From: Marinilabilia salmonicolor JCM 21150 | GTDB taxonomy: Bacteria; Bacteroidota; Bacteroidia; Bacteroidales; Marinilabiliaceae | Assembly (NCBI RefSeq): GCF_000259075.1 | Contig: NZ_AJKI01000056.1 | Location: forward strand, 58,575 to 122,574 | DNA: 64,000 nucleotides | Direction of reading: 5' to 3' | Part shown: positions 55,510 through 63,986 of the stretch, piece after piece | Layout of the letters: each line of letters opens with the position of its first letter | Position numbering within the stretch: position 1 is the stretch's first letter | The notes under the pieces: model-generated | Seen by the model: the letters and a program-made list of their open reading frames with translations, nothing else | Database searches by the model: none | Told to the model about the DNA's origin: nothing | Made by a program: the position numbers and the translations under genes

Positions 55510-56223
55510 TTAATTTGACAAATATGGTTCACATATTTCTTTCATTCCCAGCATTTTTTGTAACTCCAATTTTTCATACAGGCTAAATAGGGTAGTAAAA
55601 CCTTGCCTTACCTTTCCAGTATCACCTTCAAAAACTTTATCCCTTAAATATTCTATCCTAATAATTTGATGATCGCTTAAAGTGGTTTTTGGAATAAATA
55701 ATGGTTTTGCATCTTCTGCCATAAATACGAAATCAGGTTCTTCTAACTTGACTTTTGTTGTTTCAAACAACTGTATTTCATAAGATAGCATGTCCCTCCC
55801 CACAAAACTGAACTTTAAGGAGTCCTCAAGAACAGCAACATACATATAAAGGCTTTCATCAGGATATACCTTTAAGTTTCTATTAACGGTTAACATTTCA
55901 TTAATGAAATTGGGCATCCACGCTCGAAAGAAACGGTAATCAATTGTATCTTGATTATATCTAAGAAAAACACCCTGTCGAACAAACTCAATGCGGCGAC
56001 TTAGCGTATCCCCATCTTCTGAAAAATATAATAATTCTTCATCCAAAAAATCATCGCCTTCCTGTCTAATATTCCATCGTTTTTCATACTCTACATTTCC
56101 ATTTGGATAGTAAGTCTTTTCTTTATGAGTATAGTCCCTATGATAAGATTCTGGTCCTCCATTGGAATTACAACACGATATAACACTTATTATAGGCAGA
56201 ACTAATAAAATAACACTCCTCAT
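55510..56223 (-). CDS. Lipoprotein, candidate immunity protein
   Basis: A 237-residue protein whose start at MRSVILLVLPIISVISC gives a clear lipoprotein signal. The first 60 mature residues include a MORN-like YYPNGNVEYEKRW; the rest is a mixed alpha/beta domain without known family. It lies 22 nt after the effector candidate's stop and on the same strand. Periplasmic or outer-membrane lipoproteins commonly protect against type VI effectors. That role is inferred from position only. Codon use and AT content match the island, not the core genes. Confidence 0.6.
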   Translation of the reverse strand: MRSVILLVLPIISVISCCNSNGGPESYHRDYTHKEKTYYPNGNVEYEKRWNIRQEGDDFLDEELLYFSEDGDTLSRRIEFVRQGVFLRYNQDTIDYRFFRAWMPNFINEMLTVNRNLKVYPDESLYMYVAVLEDSLKFSFVGRDMLSYEIQLFETTKVKLEEPDFVFMAEDAKPLFIPKTTLSDHQIIRIEYLRDKVFEGDTGKVRQGFTTLFSLYEKLELQKMLGMKEICEPYLSN

Positions 56224-56245
56224 AATCGCAAAAATTAATATCTTA

Positions 56246-56932
56246 TTATTTCCAGAAATTAACACTTGAATTTCTCGCGGGAGGATATAATCTATCTAGC
56301 GAATCCTTCTGTTCCTTAGTTATTATTTGGCCTTTATTCTTTTTATAATCCAAGTGTGATCCCATTCGATATTCTTCTATAAGCCTTCTAAAATTTGTCA
56401 CAGGCCAAGCCGCTGAATCAGGCAAATAAGAATTGATTTTTGTAACATCCATCCTCATTCCCGCCATCTCCATCGCACTCTTCCCCCTAACCTGAGCTGA
56501 ATCTAAATTATCATTATATATACTATCTTGCCTGAATCCAAACTCTTTTAATGGCAACCCAAAGTTATTACCAGTTTCACGCCGTTTCTTATTTAAACTC
56601 TCTTGCTCTTTGACCATCCACTCCTTAACTGCATTTGTTGCTTCCTGGAACAGAGAAGATAAAGCACTCATAAAAGCAGGCCATGCTTCGGCAAAACCAT
56701 TTGGTTTTCCACCAGGTTGTGCGCTGAAAGCCGTATCAACACCTGTAATATTGAAACTCTTTTCGGGCCGGCCTCCTGCAAAACCATTCCCTTTAGCATT
56801 ATCACTCCAGAACATATATCCACCAGCATTATTAATACTAAAAATTTGATGAAAGGCAGACCAAAAGCGTGTCCAAAAATTATCGGTACTATTGATAAAT
56901 CTACATTTGGGCTCAATAACGGACATCAACAT
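56246..56932 (-). CDS. Type VI effector candidate with SAQVRGKSxMExAG motif
   Basis: A 228-residue protein of unknown family. The N-terminus is aromatic (FWTRFWSAFHQIFSINNAGG), the middle is helical and charged (ATNAVKEWMVKEQESLNKKR). The motif LDSAQVRGKSAMEMAGMRMD falls at about 142-161. A C-terminal basic domain (about 165-228, TNFRRLIEEYRMGSHLDYKK) follows. It starts at ATG 56932 (or ATG 56926), 4 nt after the LysM gene. Position after TssD and LysM genes and before a lipoprotein gene is that of an effector. No catalytic motif is recognised, and a structural role cannot be excluded. Confidence 0.6.
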   Translation of the reverse strand: MLMSVIEPKCRFINSTDNFWTRFWSAFHQIFSINNAGGYMFWSDNAKGNGFAGGRPEKSFNITGVDTAFSAQPGGKPNGFAEAWPAFMSALSSLFQEATNAVKEWMVKEQESLNKKRRETGNNFGLPLKEFGFRQDSIYNDNLDSAQVRGKSAMEMAGMRMDVTKINSYLPDSAAWPVTNFRRLIEEYRMGSHLDYKKNKGQIITKEQKDSLDRLYPPARNSSVNFWK

Positions 56933-56935
56933 AAA

Positions 56936-57355
56936 TTAATGACTTTTATGGTTTTCTCGCTTCGGCAATTTTAAAACTTCACCCGGATAAATGTAATGGC
57001 CGTTTTGTCTTTCTCCAACCCAATCAATGTCAGGGTTTGACAATTCAATAGATTCAACGCTTATGTCGTATTGACTTGATATGATTGTTAGATTTTCGCC
57101 TTGCTTTACCTTATGAAGGTAGTTATTACTCATCAATCGCATATGCGGTGAAACATCAAGAAACTGTAGAATACAGTTTTGAGTAAAGCTATCATCGTCA
57201 GAAACTCTCGCTAGTGGATTACTGGATTGACGATGAGGTGGAGGAATTGAATAAACCATTGTAAAAGCATAACCAGCTCCCTCAACAAAACATTCACAAG
57301 GAGTACCATCCCTTAATTGTCCTTCAAAAATTGTTTGATTGATTAAATTTGCCAT
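56936..57355 (-). CDS. LysM-domain protein linked to TssD
   Basis: A 139-residue protein. The N-terminal 75 residues have no known domain (INQTIFEGQLRDGTPCECFV). A LysM domain is at about 80-132 (YLHKVKQGENLTIISSQYDI, then NGHYIYPGEVLKLP). There is no signal peptide, so it is cytoplasmic like other Hcp-loaded or baseplate-adaptor proteins. LysM proteins occur next to Hcp and VgrG genes in contractile systems and may tether effectors to the tube. The tssD gene ends 4 nt upstream. Confidence 0.75.
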   Translation of the reverse strand: MANLINQTIFEGQLRDGTPCECFVEGAGYAFTMVYSIPPPHRQSSNPLARVSDDDSFTQNCILQFLDVSPHMRLMSNNYLHKVKQGENLTIISSQYDISVESIELSNPDIDWVGERQNGHYIYPGEVLKLPKRENHKSH

Positions 57356-57359
57356 ATTT

Positions 57360-57767
57360 TTAATAATTTACCCAATGATTATCAAAACTAATTCCGTTAA
57401 TTCGCAACTCTTCTGGTGAAATGGAGAGAGAGGTCCTAATGCCACCGCCAATAGAATTAATAGAACGATTAAAATTAAGACAGTAAGCGTTGAAAAACTC
57501 AATTTTCATAGGTGAACTGCCGCTTTCTATCCGAAAATCAACTTTCCCATCTTTGGTGCTTGACCGCATGGCCCAATTGTAAAGACTTTCGGGCAATGTT
57601 TGATTTAATGTCATCGTCATCTGGCCGCCCCGTACATGGTCTTGAGGTTCTCCTTTGCCATCAACTCCCTGAAAAAACGAAATGTCAAATTGAGAAACTT
57701 CATACTCTTGTCCGTCCAAAGTAAACCATACGGTAACTTTGCTATCAACTTGTGGTAAATTATACAT
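57360..57767 (-). CDS. tssD: Type VI secretion tube protein TssD (Hcp-like)
   Basis: A 135-residue protein of the Bacteroidetes TssD (T6SS-iii Hcp) family. The family segments are FTLDGQEYEVSQFDISFFQG near the start, HVRGGQMTMTL (the typical VRGG) at about 43, LYNWAM at about 60 and ISPEELRINGISFDNHW at the end. Hcp subunits stack as hexameric rings that are expelled with effectors. Only this tube gene and LysM/effector-like genes are here; sheath, baseplate and membrane-complex genes are absent. It is therefore an orphan tssD that would rely on a main T6SS locus elsewhere. Confidence 0.85.
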   Translation of the reverse strand: MYNLPQVDSKVTVWFTLDGQEYEVSQFDISFFQGVDGKGEPQDHVRGGQMTMTLNQTLPESLYNWAMRSSTKDGKVDFRIESGSSPMKIEFFNAYCLNFNRSINSIGGGIRTSLSISPEELRINGISFDNHWVNY

Positions 57768-57774
57768 GATTCAA

Positions 57775-58212
57775 TTATTTAATATTAACCCATCTTTTTT
57801 CAATTGATACATTCCCAACAGTCATTTTTCGAACATCAACCTGAATATTAGTTGATACATATCCGTTTCCACTTTGTTGATATCCAACTTTCATATTGGT
57901 ACATGCCCCTTTTTCAAAATAAACCTTCTCCAGGGGCACATCATTCGAGTCGCAAATAACAATTGCTCCATCTTCTACTTTGCCCGATGTCAGCATCCAG
58001 TCAACAATTTCTTGTGGGGGGACATTGGGATATACCATATTTATAGTGCCTCCACGAACTTCAGACTGGGCTTTGCCATTTCGATCAGCTCCCTGTGCAA
58101 ACCCATACTCGCATGAGAGCAGTTCGTAACTGTCGCGATAAAGACCGTTGATGCTGCCGTCTTCGAGCGGCCCTATGCGTAAAAAACATTTGTGTCCAAA
58201 GATATCTTTTAA
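57775..58212 (-). pseudogene. Start-less second tssD copy
   Basis: The frame runs from a stop at 58215 through LKDIFGHKCFLRIGPLEDGS, YELLSCEYGFAQGADRNGK and SEVRGGTINMVYP to IEKRWVNIK. It contains all the TssD signatures, including VRGG and the C-terminal RKMTVGNVSIEKRW, but no ATG, GTG or TTG is available before the first conserved residues. An ATG occurs only at 58038 (MVYPNVPPQ), after VRGG, which would remove the first third. I therefore call it 5'-truncated. The break falls where base composition shifts to very AT-rich sequence. The intact tssD follows 8 nt downstream. Confidence 0.7.
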
Positions 58213-58794
58213 TTATTTCTTTAGAGTTTTATTAATACTCTGTCATACATTTTCAATACAAATAATCTACTTCTTACTTCTTAAATTCTAAATATCTGAT
58301 GAATATTTGTCGGTGTAATATCCCGCAGTCTGATGTGAGCAAAATGAACTAAGATTTTTCATTTTCTGAAAAAGAAAAGGTCAAAAACAATAAAAACCGA
58401 GTAGTTAGTATTTTTTACACAGGACAGTGAAAAATCAAGGTGGGAATAAAAATAATATCATATTTGGGGTTTTGGGTTTAGTTTTGATTGGATATTGTTG
58501 TAAATTTCCGCAACAATTTATTAAACCGCAACCTGGCTTGATTTATTTAGAATAATTCTAAGCCTGTATTTGATTGCAATCTTATATTCATCTTTGCTCA
58601 AGAAAATAGATTACTTTATTTTTTTTAAAAGGGAGCTGAATTTTTCAGGAGTTGAAATAATATGACTTTTATTCTAAATATTTCTTCATATTTGTTCTTA
58701 AAATTTTAAAACCCCAATCCAATGTTTTCTATAAATCAATTCCTCCCATACGACAACAATCAATATCTTTCATAATCCTAAGAACCTTGTCTAC
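58213..58794. other. AT-rich gap without genes
   Basis: This 580-bp stretch has no credible reading frame. It contains AT-rich tracts and a CGCAACCTGGCTTG patch. The promoter of the OMP gene at 58795 should lie in its last 150 nt; CATATTTG at about 58687-58694 is a near match to the -7 consensus. I see no terminator or attachment site. Confidence 0.4.
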
Positions 58795-59382
58795 ATGAAA
58801 AGAACTTTAATTATTCTATTTTCTCTCTTTCTTTCCGTTGCAACCTTCAGCCAGGAAAATGCATCTCATCGTAAAGGTTTAACATTTAAAATGGGTCCCC
58901 GATACTTAGGTTGGACAAATGGATTTTATCCTGACCAGGAAGATTCTGACGTAAACATCATAGATCCTGAAAACCAATATGGCAAAAGTCTAAGAGTCTA
59001 TGCCGGATATTTTTTATTACCAAAGATAAGTCTGAGTCTGGGTTTTGGGTTGGACCGATATGAAGGATATGGCACAAATACGGCGCCATTGGTAATGCAA
59101 AGTAATTATTATCTCACCCCCAATAAAAACAGTTTTTTCGCCTCAGCAGAGATAGGAACACAACTTACGTTTTCTTCTGATGCCCTTGACAAAGGTTTTG
59201 TATATGCCTTTGCGCTTGGAAAGGAAGTTGCCTTATCGGACAAAACCGGATTAAACATATATGTGGGATACAATTTTCAGCAATCTCGTTTCGAACACGA
59301 AAATAAACACCCTGACATAATTTATATGGACAAACTTAACCGTAAAAGCTTAATGCTAGGCATTGACTTGGTAATTTTTTAG
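58795..59382 (+). CDS. Small outer-membrane beta-barrel protein, intact copy
   Basis: A 195-residue protein with signal peptide (MKRTLIILFSLFLSVATFSQ) and about eight amphipathic strands (YGKSLRVYAGYFLLPKISLS, NYYLTPNKNSFFASAEIGTQ), closing at KSLMLGIDLVIF. It resembles OmpW/PorT-like small barrels, but I do not recognise the family exactly. The paralogue at 53298 lacks its signal-peptide part. Both are followed by related terminators. It marks the right border of the island. Confidence 0.8.
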   Translation: MKRTLIILFSLFLSVATFSQENASHRKGLTFKMGPRYLGWTNGFYPDQEDSDVNIIDPENQYGKSLRVYAGYFLLPKISLSLGFGLDRYEGYGTNTAPLVMQSNYYLTPNKNSFFASAEIGTQLTFSSDALDKGFVYAFALGKEVALSDKTGLNIYVGYNFQQSRFEHENKHPDIIYMDKLNRKSLMLGIDLVIF

Positions 59383-59407
59383 ATAACATCTTATCTAAAT
59401 ACCAGAA

Positions 59408-59446
59408 AGAGGAATTTACTTTTCATAAAGTGAGTCCCTCTTTTTT
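59408..59446 (+). terminator. Terminator after the intact OMP
   Basis: AGAGGAATTTACTTT pairs imperfectly with AAAGTGAGTCCCTCT, followed by six T. Similar to the one after the truncated copy. The rest of 59447-59695 holds a GGGCTTGAGG/CCCTCAGGCCC hairpin at 59524-59547 and a dispersed repeat. Confidence 0.75.
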
Positions 59447-59592
59447 CTAACCTTCCTTACACATAAAACAGGTAAGATTAAACAAGCTAAAAGCCTGATA
59501 GCAACAGATCAAGGCAACTTCTCGGGCTTGAGGTATCCCTCAGGCCCTCGCTCATGATTGGTGGCGTCGCGACCAATAATAAGTACGGGTGT

Positions 59593-59637
59593 CCATATTT
59601 CCTGATATTTGACCCTCTCATTACAACAATTCATGAA
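59593..59637 (+). repeat. 45-bp dispersed repeat, copy 2
   Basis: TATTTCCTGATATTTGACCC, then TCTCATTACAACAATTCATG, matches the copy at 22488 in the FecR-receptor gap. It lies about 60 nt before the rluB-like start, in the same orientation. Confidence 0.6.
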
Positions 59638-59695
59638 TTAACCACACCAAATACCCGATTAATCATTTCTTTTTTACAATTTTGCAGTGTAAAAG

Positions 59696-60622
59696 ATGAA
59701 CCGGAAATACCGGAAACACAAAACACAGAAAACGACATTCAGGATGGCTAAGAAAGGAAGAATTCCGGGTAAATATACCAATAATGAGCGGCGCTCACGC
59801 AATGATAGATTTCAGGAAGGTCACAAAGCAAAAAACACCAAAACTCCGGGTAGCAAAGAACATTACTCAAAAGAGGAACGCATTGCTTACAAAAAAAGCA
59901 ATCCGGAGAAAATGCGAATAAACAAATTCATTTCCAACTCAGGCGTATGCAGTCGTCGGGAGGCAGATACCCTGATATCTAAGGGAGAAATAAAAGTTAA
60001 CGGCAAAGTGGTTACTGAACTGGGAATGACCGTTACCACCAATGACACTGTAGAGTATCAGGGCAAAAAGCTGAATCCCGAGAAAAAAGTATATATGCTC
60101 CTGAACAAACCCAAAGATACGGTAACCACCTCCAAAGACCCGGAAGGGCGTAAGACCGTTATAGAAATTGTTCGCAATGCCTGTCCTGAAAGAGTTTACC
60201 CCGTCGGACGGCTTGACAGAAACACCACCGGCGTATTATTACTTACCAACGACGGGGATTTGTCCAAAAAGCTCACCCATCCCAGTTTTGAAGCTAAAAA
60301 AATATATCATGTCTTTTTGGATAAACCGCTGGAACCCAAAGATCTGGAAAGCATAAAAAAAGGCGTTGAGCTGGAAGACGGACTGATAAAACCCGACTCC
60401 GTCAATTATGTGGACAACGACCCAATGCAAGCCGGCATAGAAATTCACTCCGGCAAAAACAGGATCGTCAGAAGAATTTTTGAGCATTTTGATTACAGAG
60501 TGGAAAAACTGGATCGCGTATTTTTCGCCGGACTTACCAAAAAGAACCTGCCAAGAGGCAAATGGCGTTTCCTCTCAGAAAAAGAGGTACGGTTTTTGAA
60601 ATCAGAACTATCCGGAAAATAA
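59696..60622 (+). CDS. rluB: RluB/RsuA-family pseudouridine synthase
   Basis: A 308-residue rRNA pseudouridine synthase. A basic, low-complexity N-terminus (about 1-70) is followed by an S4 RNA-binding domain (about 73-130, MRINKFISNSGVCSRREADT). The catalytic domain has the aspartate in VGRLDRNTTGVLLLTNDG (about 165-182). SGKNRIVRRIFEHFDYRVEK is the later conserved part. RluB modifies U2605 of 23S rRNA in E. coli; RsuA, RluE and RluF are close relatives, so the exact target is inferred. An ATG at 59744 (MAKKGRIPGK) is an alternative start. Confidence 0.9.
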   Translation: MNRKYRKHKTQKTTFRMAKKGRIPGKYTNNERRSRNDRFQEGHKAKNTKTPGSKEHYSKEERIAYKKSNPEKMRINKFISNSGVCSRREADTLISKGEIKVNGKVVTELGMTVTTNDTVEYQGKKLNPEKKVYMLLNKPKDTVTTSKDPEGRKTVIEIVRNACPERVYPVGRLDRNTTGVLLLTNDGDLSKKLTHPSFEAKKIYHVFLDKPLEPKDLESIKKGVELEDGLIKPDSVNYVDNDPMQAGIEIHSGKNRIVRRIFEHFDYRVEKLDRVFFAGLTKKNLPRGKWRFLSEKEVRFLKSELSGK

Positions 60623-60652
60623 TTCGTCTCACCTAACACCACCTGATTCCCC

Positions 60653-63031
60653 ATGTATCATCTGATAAAACATGGTCTATTTGTTATAATAATCCTTCTG
60701 GGGGTTGCAGAAAACTGCAACTCACAGATTCAGGGATCACTCACCGATTCAGAAACCGGCTCCCCCATTCCATTTGCCAACATCGCTTATAATAAGGGTA
60801 AGGCCGGAACAATCACAGACTTAAACGGACAATTCACCATCAATACCGTTTCTGTAGATACAATTCAGATAAGTTCTCTGGGCTATCATACCACTACTTT
60901 TCACATTAGCCAGATAGAATCTCCTGCTCACCTCCAATTACAACCCAAAACCATAGAATTACAAGGCGTGGATGTATTCCCCGGAGAAAACCCGGCACTT
61001 GTCATTATGCAGAAAGTTCTTGACAACAGTTCAGAGAATAATCCTGATCTGGCAAGCAACTACTCATGCATCGTCTATCACAAAATGACTTTCAGCCTTG
61101 ATATTCCCGATACGTTAAGCACTCCTGACAGTACGGAACAAAGGTTTATCGACATCAATCGCAGCAACCATTTACTGCTGATGGAATCGCTATCAGAAAA
61201 AGCACACAAAGTTCCGGATAAAACTTCAGAAAAAATCATCTCCGGACGTGTCAGTGGATTTAAGGATCCGGCACTGGCGATTCTTCCCGGATTGATCCAA
61301 CCTTTCGGGTTTTATTCTCCGGAAATAGAATTAATGAGTATAAAACATTTGAATCCAATCTCTAAATCCGGATTAAAAAATTATCTTTTCCTCCTGGAAG
61401 ATACACTGATAGAAAAAGGAGATTCCTTATTTTACATTACCTACCAACCTCGAAGAAGGAGTAACATCAAGCCTTTGACAGGCTCATTTCACATCCATAA
61501 AAAAACATGGGGAATCCGGTATCTGAAGGCAAAATCAGCCCTCTCTACCTCTCCTTATATTATCGACATCAGTCAAAGTTACGATCGGGTTGAAAAGCAA
61601 TGGTTCCCTTCAGAATTAAAAAGCAATTTGATTATCAAACCCGGCGAAGGTTTTAATTCCCTGCCGTATGCAATGGCGGGAAATGCCAAAAGTATAGTCA
61701 CCGCAGTAGATCTTAATCCCGACCTTAGTAAAAAGAAGTTCTCCAACATTATACTGGAAGACAAAATGCCAAGAAATACAGGCAACATCAGAAGTCTTCG
61801 ATATGAACCTCTGACTGCAAAAGATTCATCCACTTACCATTTACTTGACAGCATCGGAAAAGCGAATAATCTTGATAACATCATCCGCTTACAAAAAGAA
61901 CTCATCAGAGGATATATCCCTGCAGGTAAATTTCTTATTGATATGAAACACCTGATAGGTTACAATCAGTTTGAAGGGCTAAAACTCGGACTCGGTCTTT
62001 GGACCGGACCCGATCTCACCAAAAATCTTTCACTTGGGGGATATTACACTCGAAGTTTCAAAGCAGAAATGAACAATTATGGCGGAGGAGGTAAATGGAA
62101 ACCCTCACAAAAAAGCCGAACCCAAATAGAGACAACCTTTAACCACGACATGCATTCCACCGGGGCATTCAACTTTTATCACGGTAGTGTATTACAACTT
62201 GATGAACAACTCCAGGAATTATCAGTATCTATCAAAGACCGGGAAGAACGATTTCTTGCTTCTGCGCAGACATCTCTGGGGACTCTTTCCGGAAAAGCAT
62301 TTTTCTCATGGTCGGATGTAACCCCGGTTAGAACTTATTCCTTCATGCCTGATGCCACTTCTCCGGAAGCCCCGTTTGAAACGATGGAAACAGGAATCAG
62401 ACTTCGATGGGCTCCGGGAGAAAAATTAACTTCCACTGCCTTTGGGCTGCTTCCGGAGCCCACTAACGGACTAAAATTATGGGTAAACATTATTAAAGGA
62501 ACAGAAAAACAGGAAGAATCAAAAAACAATTTTACAAAACTGGAAAGTCAACTGGAAAAGAGCTTCAGAACTGGGCCTGCATCCAGAACAACTGTAAGAG
62601 TTTCCGCTGGCATGATTGACGGCTGGAACAATCCAGGTAATATCTATAGTTACTTCGGGACTTTTGAACCAGTATCTGTTGAGGTACCGGGACTTTTTGC
62701 AACTATGGCACCGAACGAATTCGCAGCCGACCAGTTTCTGATGACCACTTTTAATCATCGGATTGCCTTACGCCAAAATCACCCCGGAAACTTTAAACCG
62801 GAAATCAACTTTATGACCAAAGCCGGTTGGGGCGTCATAGCATCAGACTACCCGGATACAATCGACAGTTTTGAAAAAGGATTCTATGAATCAGGCCTTA
62901 TATTCGATAATTTACTTCAGGTCCTTTTTATAAAATATGGATTTGGAGCACATTACAGGTACGGTCCATATCAAAAAACCGATGTATTAGATAACTGGAG
63001 TTTCAGAGTATCCATCAGCTTCTCATTATAA
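60653..63031 (+). CDS. DUF5686 outer-membrane protein with carboxypeptidase-like domain
   Basis: A 792-residue secreted protein. A signal peptide is followed by a carboxypeptidase-regulatory-like beta domain (about 26-105, IQGSLTDSETGSPIPFANIA). The DUF5686 region (about 110-790) begins GENPALVIMQKVLDNSSENN and ends in barrel-like strands (WSFRVSISFSL). The family is found across Bacteroidota and is thought to form an outer-membrane barrel; its job is not known. It starts 30 nt after the rluB gene and ends 85 nt before the SDR gene, so the three genes may share a transcript. Confidence 0.85.
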   Translation: MYHLIKHGLFVIIILLGVAENCNSQIQGSLTDSETGSPIPFANIAYNKGKAGTITDLNGQFTINTVSVDTIQISSLGYHTTTFHISQIESPAHLQLQPKTIELQGVDVFPGENPALVIMQKVLDNSSENNPDLASNYSCIVYHKMTFSLDIPDTLSTPDSTEQRFIDINRSNHLLLMESLSEKAHKVPDKTSEKIISGRVSGFKDPALAILPGLIQPFGFYSPEIELMSIKHLNPISKSGLKNYLFLLEDTLIEKGDSLFYITYQPRRRSNIKPLTGSFHIHKKTWGIRYLKAKSALSTSPYIIDISQSYDRVEKQWFPSELKSNLIIKPGEGFNSLPYAMAGNAKSIVTAVDLNPDLSKKKFSNIILEDKMPRNTGNIRSLRYEPLTAKDSSTYHLLDSIGKANNLDNIIRLQKELIRGYIPAGKFLIDMKHLIGYNQFEGLKLGLGLWTGPDLTKNLSLGGYYTRSFKAEMNNYGGGGKWKPSQKSRTQIETTFNHDMHSTGAFNFYHGSVLQLDEQLQELSVSIKDREERFLASAQTSLGTLSGKAFFSWSDVTPVRTYSFMPDATSPEAPFETMETGIRLRWAPGEKLTSTAFGLLPEPTNGLKLWVNIIKGTEKQEESKNNFTKLESQLEKSFRTGPASRTTVRVSAGMIDGWNNPGNIYSYFGTFEPVSVEVPGLFATMAPNEFAADQFLMTTFNHRIALRQNHPGNFKPEINFMTKAGWGVIASDYPDTIDSFEKGFYESGLIFDNLLQVLFIKYGFGAHYRYGPYQKTDVLDNWSFRVSISFSL

Positions 63032-63116
63032 AACATACAGAGACCTCTCCCGGAATGAACTTTATTACCGGATTCTTGCTTTATTAGAAAAAGTCAAGAA
63101 CAAAAAAACCTGACGT

Positions 63117-63878
63117 ATGGATCTGAAACTGAAAAACCTGAATTATCTGGTTACCGGAGCAAGCTCCGGACTCGGAAGAGCCGTTGCGAAAGCTCTTCTG
63201 GAAAATGAAGCTCAGGTAATTATCACAGCAAGAAATGAAGACAAGCTGGAAAAGTTAAAGGAAAATTATCCGGATCAGGCAACAATATTGGCCGGAGATG
63301 TTACGAATACAAAATTCCTTGCCAGATTAAAAAGCACTTTACCGGATAACCTTTACGGTGTTTTTATTAATGCAGGAGGACCAAAAGCAGCCACCATCTC
63401 TGAAACCACGATGCAAGACTGGGACACTGCTTACCAACTGGTTTTAAGATGGAAAGTGGAGCTATCAAAATCCATTCTTCCAATCTTTCAAAAAAACAAA
63501 CAAGGCCGTTTTCTTTTTAGTGAGAGTGCTTCGGTAAACGGCCCCATTCAGAATCTGGTTCTCAGCAATTCATACCGCATGGCAGTGGTTGGCTATATGA
63601 AAACGATGGTAAAGGAAATATCAAACCTTGACATCACCGCCAATGTAATAGCTCCAGGCTATCATGAAACTTCTGCAATAGATCGTCTTTTCCATAAATT
63701 GGCAGAACAGGAAACTGTTTCGATTGAAGAAGCCAGAAGACGACTGGAATCAAGAGTTCCGGTTGGAAAACTTGGAAACCCTGATGATTTTGCGTCATTG
63801 GCAGCCTGGTTGCTTAGTCCTTTGGCAGGTTTTGCTTCAGGCCAGGTATTTACCCTGGATGGAGGAGAGGGAAGATAG
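63117..63878 (+). CDS. Short-chain dehydrogenase/reductase with non-canonical active site
   Basis: A 253-residue SDR-fold protein. The cofactor loop is VTGASSGLGRAVAKALLENE, and INAGG and the C-terminal LSPLAGFASGQVFTLDGGEG are typical of FabG-like members. At the place of the catalytic YxxxK the sequence is LSNSYRMAVVGYMKTM. By alignment to AKAGVIGFTKSL the tyrosine and lysine positions become serine and arginine. The serine of the triad (SESAS) is kept. Divergent SDRs of this kind are known, and their reaction is unclear. It is therefore not safe to call it a ketoacyl reductase. Confidence 0.88.
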   Translation: MDLKLKNLNYLVTGASSGLGRAVAKALLENEAQVIITARNEDKLEKLKENYPDQATILAGDVTNTKFLARLKSTLPDNLYGVFINAGGPKAATISETTMQDWDTAYQLVLRWKVELSKSILPIFQKNKQGRFLFSESASVNGPIQNLVLSNSYRMAVVGYMKTMVKEISNLDITANVIAPGYHETSAIDRLFHKLAEQETVSIEEARRRLESRVPVGKLGNPDDFASLAAWLLSPLAGFASGQVFTLDGGEGR

Positions 63879-63883
63879 GCCTC

Positions 63884-63912
63884 CCCTAGCCCCTCCCAGG
63901 GAGGGGGACTGG
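63884..63912. repeat. REP-like C/G palindrome, variant
   Basis: CCTCCCCTAGCCCCTCCCAG then GGAGGGGGACT resembles the elements upstream of speA and glmM, with the same CCCCT / GGGGGACT ends. Confidence 0.55.
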
Positions 63913-63964
63913 ATTCTTTGTTATGGAAAAAGGGTCTGGTCCGGCTTTGCTTCTTTCAAAAAAT

Positions 63965-63986
63965 GGTGCGAATTGGAATTCGCACC
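63965..63986. repeat. Perfect 10-bp inverted repeat
   Basis: GGTGCGAATT and AATTCGCACC flank a 2-nt loop. It lies 86 nt after the SDR stop, without a T-run, so it is not a clear terminator; it looks like another short mobile palindrome. Confidence 0.6.

Noticed and set aside
59524..59547. Hairpin GGGCTTGAGG/CCCTCAGGCCC as terminator
   Set aside because: No T-run follows on either strand; it is probably another small palindrome.
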